Origin: Salvelinus alpinus | Taxonomy: Eukaryota > Chordata > Actinopteri > Salmoniformes > Salmonidae | Reading direction: 5' to 3' | DNA length: 64,000 bases | NCBI RefSeq assembly: GCF_045679555.1 | Contig: NC_092094.1 | Span: forward strand, 36,038,430 to 36,102,429 | Shown: piece by piece, positions 57,101 through 64,000 of the stretch | Numbering within the stretch: the stretch's first letter is position 1 | Layout: the number at the start of each line of letters is the position of its first letter | The notes under the pieces: generated by a model | Database searches by the model: none | What the model saw: only the letters and a program-made list of their open reading frames with translations | Told to the model about the DNA's origin: nothing | Program-made: the position numbers and the translations under genes

Positions 57101-59792
57101 TCAGGCAAATATGGAGAAAGTTATATCTGGAAGACCAAGAGTGAAACTGGTGGATAAAGATCTGATTCTTTACCACCATGGATGTAGAGTCAGTTGTAGT
57201 GAGAGAAAACAAACGGTGAAATGTAACAGTACTGACCTGCATTGCCTTGACTAGGGGGCCTCTGCTGGCCCCCACTGGAGCCCACATTCCTGTGTAAGGA
57301 GGCCTGAGCTGGAGAGAGCATCCCACTGTCGCTCAGAGAGGCTGTGGCCTGGGCCAGGGCCTGGCTGCTCATGGAGCCTCCTGGGTTGTAGGACATGGTG
57401 TTCTGGTTGGAGACTGGCACTGCCACATGCATGGAGAAGTTCTGCTGGGGCAGCGCTGTGGGCTACAGGAGGGAAACACACAGACATGGGGAGAATCAAA
57501 GACCTGGCACTGGGCTGAGGGTCACAGGGGGAAGGAGACGGCAGAGATGGCATCTGTGATGGTGCCACATCAATCATATTGGTATGGTTAACAGAGCAGT
57601 CCTATTAACTGATGGCAAACCAACTGCAGCTGGCAAGGTGTTCATGTTCCTAATCCAGGTTGCTTATAAAAGTGTATCTTACACTCTTACACATTCACTT
57701 CTATTAACAACATTAGTCTGATTGGCCAAGAAATGACCACAAATAAATATACCCTTGGTTTGTAATGGGATTAAACAATAACGTTCTTGAATAATATGCT
57801 TTAAAGTGGAATCTGAAAAATTGCTGTACTACATATGATACTGTCATAAGCTTGTATAATATATTTATAAATAATATTGCAAAAAATGTATAAATTAACA
57901 CTATGTTATTGTAAATGCACAATACAATCATTTTGCTATATAAAATCATTACACATCACTGAAAACATTACATATTCCAAAACATGCCCATTAGCAGTGC
58001 TGTGTACCAGGTGTTCAGTCTTGCATTGTAATAGTCAGCACTGCAAAACAACGTTTTCTCTTTTAATCAGGATAGTGTAATTGTGTAATTTCCAACAATA
58101 TGAAAGCATTTTGGATAAAAACGTATAGTAAGAATGACGAGTTATAATCACTTGACGTTAATATTACTCTACTCCATGTCTGTGCAGTGCTAACTATCCA
58201 CAGTGTGTGAGAGTGACTGTTGACGGTGAGACCACTCCATTCAGCATAGTCCAGTGAGGCAGTCAGTTAGTGATATTATTAGTGTGTTAATTGCAAACAG
58301 TGGTGCCCTCCATGTCAGAATTAGAGAAAACAACAGTTGAAGCACTATACTTTATGCAGGATTCTATGATTGCCACCCGCAATAAGATCACTCTTGTCTC
58401 AAGGTAAAGCTCTGTGTAATGGTAGTAGCTTGATGAAGGACTGGAAAATACACAGTGATAGTCCACTGATGTTGTACTTTAGGAGGACTGTACACTTTAA
58501 AAAAGATCTCCCCTTTGCTTATTGTATGGTCTCTCCTAGTTCCCCATCTCCTAGTGGGGCGTCCTCCATTCACTTCAGAAAATCATACACTTAGAAAAAA
58601 CGGTGCTATCTAGAACCTAAAAGGGTTATTCAGCTGTCCCCATAGGAGAACCCTTTGAAGAACAATGTTTGGTTCCAGGTAGAACCCTTTTGGGTTCCAT
58701 GAAGAACCCTTTCCACAGAGTGTTCTACGTGGAGCCCAAAAGGGTTCTTCAAAGCGTTCTCCTATGGGGACAGCCAAAGAACATTTTAGGTTCTAGATAG
58801 CACCTTTTTTTCTAAGAGTGTATGATTTGCCCAGGTGAATGGAGGACGCCCCACTAGGAGATGGGGAACCAGGAAAGACCATACAATGAGCAAAGGGGAG
58901 ATAAACATTTTTTTATTTCCCCAGTCACATGATCTGGCCACTGTGGGACTAAAAGAGATTCAATTTTCACATCTGCTTGGGGGTGAAAATTGGGTTTTGG
59001 GGAAAAAACATCAATCACCAAAGCTAGAGAACCAGTCAATATTTAAGCCAGAATGGGAATCATTTTTTTTCCAGGGGGAAATGTACATTGATAATAAAGA
59101 AGCTTCTCCTCTGGAATAAAAAAAATGCACTTTCCTTTTCATATAGTTTTCAAATGTTTCAAATAATGTGAAGAAACGTGATAATTCCAAAATATCTTTG
59201 AAAAGGTTAAACCTATCAACAACAATGTGATCTTATCAGGCTGTGCCAAAAAATAACTTGCAGTACAAATCAACAAAATAAACAATTACACTTCCAATGA
59301 ACAGAAAAAAGGTTATGCTTGAATAGTCCATGTTTGCTTATAGTAGTTGACAGAGGTTGCAGGGGGATAATGAACAAATAAGAACAAATAAAAACCAAAA
59401 GGTCAAAATCTTTTGTGCCACAAAGCCAAGCAGCAAAAACATTGCATTTACTTACGATTTTATGATTTCTCATCATATTATCAAACTCCTCATTAATTTT
59501 TTTATATTTTTCTTCTGTGTGAGGGGTGAGGACATATGAGGCATCGGGGTCCGGGCTATCACAGCCTCTGTGTTCTTTCTTGTTTAGCGCCTGTAGTGAA
59601 CATCAACATAAAAACAGGAATCAACACAAAATGGCAGGAGAGGGAGGAAGTACTTACACCACAGCGCTTGTACATTAAATCACTCTCTTCGCTTAGTTTG
59701 CCGAAACGGTCGTCCATGAGGGGGCTGTGCCCAAAACAGTCATCTGGATCAGGACTGGCACACAGGTCATTATGGCCTTTGTTTCTTAATTT
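38779..59792 (-). CDS. mef2a: MEF2A transcription factor (3' part; MADS exons outside window)
   Basis: MEF2A is a nuclear MADS-box factor that binds A/T-rich sites and activates muscle and neuronal genes. The window holds seven exons: two alternative alpha exons and five shared ones. Using one alpha exon gives 385 codons including the stop, in phase throughout. The N-terminal MADS/MEF2 domain (about 86 residues in the family) has no match in the window and must lie right of 64000. Diagnostic segments are [20 protein letters not shown] (alpha2), [69 protein letters not shown] and the C-terminal basic [14 protein letters not shown], typical of MEF2A. The C-terminus has a polyglutamine tract broken by one His. 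No exon for the SEEEELEL-type beta insert was found. Introns carry a hAT palindrome, a Sleeping-Beauty-like element, foldbacks and a minisatellite. Confidence 0.95.
39340..39463 (-). CDS. mef2a: mef2a transactivation exon
   Basis: 124 nt, phase 1 in, phase 2 out. It encodes [20 protein letters not shown] and [19 protein letters not shown]. The donor is GGT|GTGAGT, not the GT two bases earlier, because only this choice keeps the frame to the last exon. Confidence 0.94.
39623..39746 (-). CDS. mef2a: mef2a transactivation exon
   Basis: 124 nt, phase 0 in, phase 1 out. It encodes [20 protein letters not shown] and [20 protein letters not shown]. It begins exactly at the NTQR point, so it joins directly to PPL of the previous exon when the beta insert is absent. 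Confidence 0.96.
39747..41170. other. mef2a: mef2a intron without recognised elements
   Basis: AT-rich; no beta-type microexon, element end or tandem array could be supported. Confidence 0.35.
41201..41208. repeat. Target-site duplication, left (CCTTAGAC)
   Basis: Eight bases immediately before the CAGGGGTGTCAAA end of the hAT pair. It is repeated exactly at 45027-45034. Confidence 0.92.
41209..43113 (-). mobile_element. hAT element, left arm of inverted pair
   Basis: 1,905 bp. The outer end is CAGGGGTGTCAAAGTCAA and the inner end, read on the minus strand, is CATATATGTCAGAGTCAA; these resemble each other as imperfect hAT terminal repeats. It carries the transposase remnant at 41781-42908. 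The right arm is its near-perfect inverse. Confidence 0.92.
41781..42908 (-). pseudogene. hAT transposase, N-terminally truncated (left copy)
   Basis: 375 residues from the first in-frame ATG. It resembles the hAT transposases related to GTF2IRD2. [11 protein letters not shown] near the start carries a catalytic-type Asp, then [11 protein letters not shown] and KTVNFIRA-like [14 protein letters not shown] follow, with [20 protein letters not shown] in the middle. The C-terminal dimerisation motif is [14 protein letters not shown] with [13 protein letters not shown]. The zinc-finger domain and the first catalytic Asp are missing, so it cannot be a complete transposase. The frame stays open upstream of the ATG to the inner end of the element. 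Confidence 0.9.
43114..43121. other. 8-bp spacer of the hAT palindrome (GTCTAAGG)
   Basis: It separates the two inner ends (ACATATATG and CATATATGT). It is the exact reverse complement of the flanking target duplication CCTTAGAC. Confidence 0.93.
43122..45026 (+). mobile_element. hAT element, right arm of inverted pair
   Basis: 1,905 bp, the same length as the left arm and its inverse, ending TTTGACACCCCTG. Only a few differences were seen, for example TTTTTTCCGG at 43172-43181 where the left arm implies TTTTTTACGG, and a shifted A/T run near 44934-44942. Confidence 0.92.
43327..44454 (+). pseudogene. hAT transposase, N-terminally truncated (right copy)
   Basis: Same 375-residue product as the left copy, with no amino-acid difference in the shared frame. 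Upstream codons back to 43123 are also open, but there is no earlier ATG in frame. See the left copy for motifs. Confidence 0.9.
45027..45034. repeat. Target-site duplication, right (CCTTAGAC)
   Basis: Exact repeat of 41201-41208. Sleeping-Beauty-like sequence resumes directly after it, showing that the pair was inserted into that element. Confidence 0.92.
45080..45660 (-). pseudogene. Tc1 transposase remnant of the Sleeping-Beauty-like element
   Basis: The minus-strand frame at 45409-45176 includes [20 protein letters not shown] and [14 protein letters not shown], the paired-like DNA-binding domain of Tc1 transposases. It then breaks by frameshift. The catalytic part is deleted. Confidence 0.82.
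45901..47556. other. mef2a: mef2a intron, mostly unresolved
   Basis: A short fragment resembling a SINE tail occurs at about 46615-46645 (TTTGGATAAAAGTGCCTACT). No exon could be supported. Confidence 0.35.
47557..47732. mobile_element. Palindromic MITE
   Basis: TAAGGCTGCGTTTAGACAGG at the left is mirrored by CTGTCTAAACGCAGCCTTA at the right. Inside, CTAATTGGTCTTTTGACCAA is mirrored by TTGGTCAAAAGACCAATTAG. The whole 176 bp can fold into a near-complete hairpin. Confidence 0.85.
48138..48290 (+). repeat. Dispersed repeat starting with (ATCAA)n
   Basis: A run of AAATC units leads into TTGTATTTGTCACATACACA, TGGTTAGCAGATGTTAATGT and GAGTGTAGCGAAATGCTTGT. The sequence is recalled as very abundant in salmonid genomes; the class is not certain. 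A small related (AAATC) run is at about 9222-9240. Confidence 0.6.
48291..49855. other. mef2a: mef2a intron without recognised elements
   Basis: No exon or element end supported. Similar short phrases around 48570-48600 and 49380-49420 (TATAAATGTTGTGTACGCACA; GTACGCAACGGTTATAAATGT) look like inverted ends of an element of about 850 bp, but the match is short. Confidence 0.35.
49856..50040 (-). CDS. mef2a: mef2a transactivation exon
   Basis: 185 nt, phase 1 in, phase 0 out. It encodes [40 protein letters not shown] and [19 protein letters not shown]. The human protein has about 20 more residues (a GGMLSTTDL segment) just before this; no exon for them was seen here. Confidence 0.96.
50041..53350. 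other. mef2a: mef2a intron without recognised elements
   Basis: No tandem array, element end or exon supported. The expected human-like GGMLSTTDL exon was looked for here and not seen. Confidence 0.35.
53351..53580. mobile_element. Foldback MITE (AGGGTTC family), copy 1
   Basis: CTTAGAAGAAAGGGTTCC at the left is mirrored by TTTTTTTCCTAAG at the right. Between them lie many AGGGTTC / GAACCCT units and the pair GGCTATCCCCATAGGAGAAC / GGGTTCTCCAATGGGGACAT. No coding capacity. Same family as 58590-58818. Confidence 0.8.
53581..55738. other. mef2a: mef2a intron without recognised elements
   Basis: No supported feature. Confidence 0.3.
55739..55873. repeat. 35-bp tandem repeat, four copies
   Basis: The unit begins CAGTGAGGTGAGGGCCTATT and continues GGGCAGAGCCACAGA. 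The third copy lacks the GAGGTGAGG part and has GGGCGGAG instead of GGGCAGAG. Confidence 0.93.
55874..57236. other. mef2a: mef2a intron without recognised elements
   Basis: No supported feature. Confidence 0.3.
57237..57462 (-). CDS. mef2a: mef2a transactivation exon
   Basis: 226 nt, phase 0 in, phase 1 out. It encodes [40 protein letters not shown] and [12 protein letters not shown]. The order matches the human segment after the alpha exon. Confidence 0.95.
57463..58505. other. mef2a: mef2a intron, AT-rich
   Basis: No supported feature before the foldback at 58506. Confidence 0.3.
58506..58902. repeat. Foldback of about 400 bp enclosing a MITE
   Basis: The left arm starts ATCTCCCCTTTGCTTATTGT and includes CCCCATCTCCTAGTGGGGCG. 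The right arm has the inverse, CGCCCCACTAGGAGATGGGG and ACAATGAGCAAAGGGGAGAT. The inverted similarity runs unbroken from these flanks into the MITE at the centre, giving arms of about 185-195 bp. Confidence 0.9.
58590..58818. mobile_element. Foldback MITE (AGGGTTC family), copy 2
   Basis: CACTTAGAAAAAACGGTGCT at the left is mirrored by GCACCTTTTTTTCTAAGAGT at the right, with TGTCCCCATAGGAGAACCCT / GTTCTCCTATGGGGACAGCC inside. Same family as 53351-53580. Confidence 0.85.
59456..59590 (-). CDS. mef2a: mef2a alpha2 exon (mutually exclusive)
   Basis: 135 nt, 45 codons, phase 0 both sides. It encodes [40 protein letters not shown] and RNHKI, almost identical to human MEF2A. It is separated from alpha1 by only 67 nt (59591-59657). 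Same length and phase as alpha1, as required for interchangeability. Confidence 0.96.
59658..59792 (-). CDS. mef2a: mef2a alpha1 exon (mutually exclusive)
   Basis: 135 nt, 45 codons, phase 0 both sides. It encodes [40 protein letters not shown] and KRCG, matching the alpha1 alternative of vertebrate MEF2A. Acceptor TTATTTCAG, donor GGT|GTAAGT. Confidence 0.93.
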
Positions 59793-60231
59793 CTGAAATA
59801 AAATTGCACAATTCACACACAATGTATACTGCAGGAAACTCAGTCTACTACCACATGACTCTCTGTCTAGCTAGGTTATAATACATCCCCTACAAACCTG
59901 TTCCCAGAACAAAACATGAACATTGTCAAAAATATAAACATGTAAGGCATCATTAAAGTCAAGACGCAAATTTATTGAATAATTTAATTATTCATAATGC
60001 AACCATTATAATAAACCTGCCCTAGCATGTACATTTATAAATAATAAAACATATTTTGAATTAATTTCTTATTTTTTGGCCTGCCAGTGTGCTGGTGTGA
60101 GCTGGGAACGATACAAGTACTGTACTCCTATGCAATGGTTGACAATGACAGAGAAATTGAAATATCACTCCTTATCCTTTCATCATTTAGAGACCTTCAG
60201 CACGGGAGAAACAAAATATTTATCTGTCTCT
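59793..60231. other. mef2a: mef2a intron upstream of the alpha exons
   Basis: No MADS-domain exon and no element is visible here or anywhere to the right edge. Confidence 0.5.
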
Positions 60232-60352
60232 GACCCTTTCTCTGTCCTCTCTCGTTGTCTCTCTCGCCCCTCCCTTTCTCTCTCCTCTATCTCCCTCCCT
60301 CTCTATCTCCCTCCCTATCTCCCTCCCTCTCTATCTTCCCCCTCTCTCTTGC
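60232..60352. repeat. Pyrimidine-rich (CTCC/CTAT) low-complexity tract
   Basis: About 120 nt of imperfect CTCCCTCC and CTCTAT runs on the plus strand, purine-rich on the coding strand of mef2a. Confidence 0.85.
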
Positions 60353-61052
60353 TGTATGTGTGTGTTTCAATACATATTTCATTATCTTTCAGTTATCATA
60401 AGCCACCCAGCTGGAAGACACCCCGGCATAAGAGGATCCCACAGAGCAGCAGTTCAAACCGTTGCAGACTTTAATTCTGCATGGTTGCCACTCGCAGGAT
60501 CTTATCAATGTTAAGTAATGTAGCAAATAAAATAGTTTATTATATGTGGTCAAAGACGCTTATTAGAGCATGAAATGGAGCGATTATTGTAAGAGGAACG
60601 AGCACACAGTGTGGTGTGTTGTGATATAGAAATCCAATGAGATTAGTTTTACATCTTAAAAGAATCCCACACTATAAAACAAAGGAAATAAAACCAGTGT
60701 TGTGTTTGTGGTAACTTTCTATCAGAGGAGTGGTTCTCTTGGCTTCGTTAAGAGTCTGAATGACGGTGCTTACATGAGCTGATGACAGCTCGTGACAGCA
60801 TGTGATATCAAGCCAGTCAGAGCAAATCAAGCTTAATTTATATGTGTGTTGTTCAGGTTCCCCTAGCAGGCTGGTGCAGGTCCAGAGCTGTGACCTCCCC
60901 TGTCTCCGGGCTGCCTCTGAGCCGGATGTCTACAGCAAGGCCACTGACTCCTCTGGATGGAGAGGTCACAGTGTGAGGGAGTGTAGTTGGGCCCAAAGAC
61001 ACTAATGAGCCCTTAGTCTCTGCCTCCGTCTCCATCACCCTGGAGGTGCTGG
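60353..61052. other. mef2a: mef2a intron without recognised elements
   Basis: No supported feature before the TG tract. Confidence 0.3.
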
Positions 61053-61203
<151 letters not shown>

Positions 61204-61610
61204 CATGGTCGTTGCAGCAGCAGCTGGCGTCTTCTGACAGCTCTCTGACAGTACAGTGGTGTCTCGGCTGATCTCTATCTAACAACGTGTCTTACCCAAC
61301 CCTGCTTACAGTAGCTACCAACACGCTGACGAGCTCTGTATGACACATTACTGTTGGATTTCCTAGGCTTGAAATGTTGTGAAACATAACTTGGTTACAA
61401 TGTACCTGTCTACCAAGGCTCAGTTGATCCCAGCAAATTGACCAGTACTGAATCAAACGACCCTCTACTCTAGTTTAGGCACATAATGAAATGGTGTATA
61501 AGATAAAAGCTTAAGCAGGAGAACTCTGAAAAGTACCTAAATCTCATCAGTCATATCTGTCTGACAGTGTTGCTGAGGAGAGAGAGAAAGTCTCATGAGT
61601 AATGAATGAT

Positions 61611-62087
61611 CAAAGCCGGCCCTAGCCTTTTGGGGGCCCTAGGCAATTTTCTTAGTGGCCCCCGTTTTGAATGGCGAATAGGAAAAAAATATGTTTCATA
61701 GTTAATTTCCTGCAATTCTACACATTTTTCCATGACTTATGCATTGTTAATATGATATCTGAGTGAGATTGACTAACAACATCATTGGGGGCCCCCTGTA
61801 AGTCAGGGCCCTTGGGCAAGTGCCCTTCGTGCCCGGGCGATAATTTGACCAAGTACAAGTTTAGTTAGCTGGCTAGACTAACTTAACAATCTAAAAAAAA
61901 TTAATTGATTGACTGTCAGTGACTAACATAACATGAGAAAAACTGCTGATGCACAATCAAATGTCGAAATTGCACCTTGTGTATTCTACTATTTTAACTC
62001 TCAACAGTTGAGACTCCAACTGAGTTACCTTATAGGCCGGGGGCCCTAACCAACTGCTTATGTCGCTTATGCCTAGAGCCGGCCCTG
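61611..62087. mobile_element. Non-autonomous hAT element with 8-bp target duplication
   Basis: 477 bp. Left end CAAAGCCGGCCCTAGCC; right end on the minus strand CAGGGCCGGCTCTAGGC. It is flanked on both sides by TGAATGAT (61603-61610 and 62088-62095), an exact 8-bp duplication as made by hAT transposases. No coding capacity. Confidence 0.88.
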
Positions 62088-62095
62088 TGAATGAT

Positions 62096-62676
62096 ACACA
62101 ACATGTGTAAATGTGCAGTTAGATGCACTTGTTTTTGGTGTGGTACAGAGCAGGGGCATTCTTCTCCCAAAAAAAAACACCTCCCTGGTTCATTTCCTGT
62201 TTACTAAGGCTGCTCTTTAGTTAGGCTCCCGTAAAGGCTGTGTTTACTACGGAAACTATGCACTTTCTCCACCAGTCTGCCACAGATCTGATCGGGACCT
62301 GCAAATTAAAGTCCCAACCTGCTCATTATGGGAATAGCTGGTTTGGGCTGGTCGGCCATGGCTGTGTGAGATGGGCAGGGCAGCAGGCAGCACTTCCACA
62401 ACAAGCCTCCAACCAGCCGCACCCCTCTGGTCCTTGGCCGTGATCACTCAGAGAGGGGCCAGTGGAAACATCCAGTGCCAGGGACACTCAGCATTCAGAA
62501 CAAACCATGGAACATGTTGCAATGAGACTAAACAACACAAAGCCTAACAACGAGTGCTCATATCTAGGTCATTGTCCATAAGAGATGGATTCATAAGTAA
62601 ATATTGATCACTCTGATTAGAGATGTCCTGAAATGCAACATCACTTAAAATGAGGACATAATCATGCGCGCCTAAG
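62096..62676. other. mef2a: mef2a intron without recognised elements
   Basis: No supported feature. Confidence 0.3.
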
Positions 62677-63390
62677 AAAGAGTGAATATTTCCTCCGAGG
62701 TGCTCCTAGCTGAGCATGCTAAAGAGTGAATATTTCCTCCGAGGTGCTCCTAGCTGAGCATGCTAAAGAGTGAATATTTCCTCCGAGGTGCTCCTAGCTG
62801 AGCATGCTAAAGAGTGAATATTTCCTCCGAGGTGCTCCTAGCTGAGCATGCTAAAGAGTGAATATTTCCTCCGAGGTGCTCCTAGCTGAGCATGCTAAAG
62901 AGTGAATATTTCCTCCGAGGTGCTCCTAGCTGAGCATGCTAAAGAGTGAATATTTCCTCCGAGGTGCTCCTAGCTGAGCATACTAAAGAGTGAATATTTC
63001 CTCCGAGGTGCTCCTAGCTGAGCATACTAAAGAGTGAATATTTCCTCCGAGGTGCTCCTAGCTGAGCATACTAAAGAGTGAATATTTCCTCCGAGGTGCT
63101 CCTAGCTGAGCATGATAAAGAGTGAATATTTCCTCCGAGGTGCTCCTAACTGAGCATGATAAAGAGTGAATATTTCCTCCGAGGTGCTCCTAGCTGAGCA
63201 TGCTAAAGAGTGAATATTTCCTCCGAGGTGCTCCTAGCTGAGCATGCTAAAGAGTGAATATTTCCTCCGAGGTGCTCCTAGCTGAGCATGCTAAAGAGTG
63301 AATATTTCCTCCGAGGTGCTCCTAGCTGAGCATGCTAAAGAGTGAATATTTCCTTCGAGGTGCTCCTAGCTGAGCATGTTAAAGAGTGAA
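62677..63390. repeat. 44-bp minisatellite, 16 copies
   Basis: The unit starts AAAGAGTGAATATTTCCTCC and continues GAGGTGCTCCTAGCTGAGCA then TGCT. Sixteen full copies and a partial one were counted. Variants cluster: CATACT after copies 7-9, CATGAT after copies 10-11, CTAACT in copy 11, and CCTTCG in copy 16. The unit is not a multiple of three and is not coding. Confidence 0.97.
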
Positions 63391-64000
63391 GGTCTGGGAC
63401 AGCATGGCCGTTATTCCTCCTTAAATGACTTGGCATGTTTCGGGTGTCCCACAGACGCTGCCCGCAGCTCCCAGTAAATGGATCACTAAATCAGCACATG
63501 GCCAAACAGGTGTCTCTCTACCAAACACCTGTCAGGCCCTGGTTCCCCGGCCCAGCCAATCACAAACAGTCTCACACCGACATGGCCTTAGAAGGAGCCA
63601 CATGGAACCCTGAAGGCCATCAAACATTCCCCCAGCCAAGGATTTTACTCCATAATATAAATATATCAAAGTATTGGTAAAGCAATTCAAATCTTACACA
63701 AAACCTAGAAAACAAAACCAACCAACTCTGAACGCATTGGGTACAGATGGCATTTCAATGTATAGTTTTGATTTACTTTTGGTTGAGTTGTCAACTAACG
63801 TGAAATCAACAAAACATTTCACCATGTCACTGCATTTAGGTTAAGAGTTGGGTGGAAAAAAACATGAAATTATCTTATGTTGATACAATGTCATCACAAT
63901 TATTTGTTGTTGTTGAAATGACATGGAAACAGCGTTGATTCAGACAGTTTTTGCCCGGTGGGAAGTATGGTAAACAAAATCCTAAATAAAACAAGCGTCC
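63391..64000. other. mef2a: Non-coding to window end, presumed mef2a intron
   Basis: No supported feature. The last 300 nt (about 63735-63960) resemble a dispersed repeat in style (TTGATTTACTTTTGGTTGAG, TTGTTGAAATGACATGGAAA), but no second copy is present to confirm it. Confidence 0.35.

Noticed and set aside
62677-63390. CRISPR-like regular array
   Set aside because: The 44-bp units are contiguous with no spacers and the context is vertebrate; it is a minisatellite.

Overview
The window is vertebrate nuclear DNA, almost certainly from a salmonid fish. The evidence is the repeat content: Sleeping-Beauty-type and other Tc1-like transposons, tRNA-derived SINEs with the salmonid HpaI-type tail, a LINE 3' end carrying the same tail, hAT elements, MITE-like foldbacks, long TG/CA tracts, and intron-rich genes with GT-AG junctions. 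The species cannot be fixed from the sequence alone.

Two protein-coding genes are present, both on the minus strand and both incomplete. (1) Positions 7376-21420 hold 16 coding exons of a multiple-C2-domain transmembrane protein, closest to MCTP2. They run from the start codon (21420) through a long disordered N-terminus and three C2 domains to just before the first membrane segment; the C-terminal membrane exons should lie left of position 1. (2) Positions 38779-59792 hold the 3' part of MEF2A: the mutually exclusive alpha1 and alpha2 exons, the transactivation-domain exons, a polyglutamine tract and the stop codon. The MADS/MEF2 DNA-binding exons should lie right of position 64000. MCTP2 and MEF2A are on the same chromosome arm in human (15q26), so the pairing looks like conserved synteny. 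All exon phases were checked and join without frameshift.

Between the genes (about 21.5-37.2 kb) and inside the introns the DNA is dominated by transposable elements, often nested. 15.3-16.07 kb: a SINE inside a MITE-like repeat beside another repeat. 18.2-19.4 and 30.9-32.3 kb: two dead copies of one Tc1-like family. 23.7-24.8 kb: an element with long inverted ends. 30.3-33.5 kb: a hAT-like element holding a Tc1, a LINE tail and a CA tract. 35.8-37.2 kb: an inverted-terminal-repeat element containing a second element.

The most striking structure is at 41.2-45.0 kb in a mef2a intron: two 1,905-bp hAT copies, nearly identical, head-to-head around an 8-bp spacer. The pair is flanked by an 8-bp target-site duplication, and the spacer is the exact reverse complement of that duplication. 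The pair sits in the left end of a Sleeping-Beauty-like element. Each arm has a reading frame open from its inner end through the hAT dimerisation region.

Other structures of interest: a 67-nt intron separating the two 135-nt mutually exclusive mef2a exons, a roughly 400-bp foldback next to them, a degenerate Ser/Arg-rich repeat expansion in the MCTP2 N-terminus, loss of one calcium-ligand aspartate in its third C2 domain, a 16-copy 44-bp minisatellite at 62.7-63.4 kb, and an unrecognised exon-like segment at 3.8-4.0 kb.
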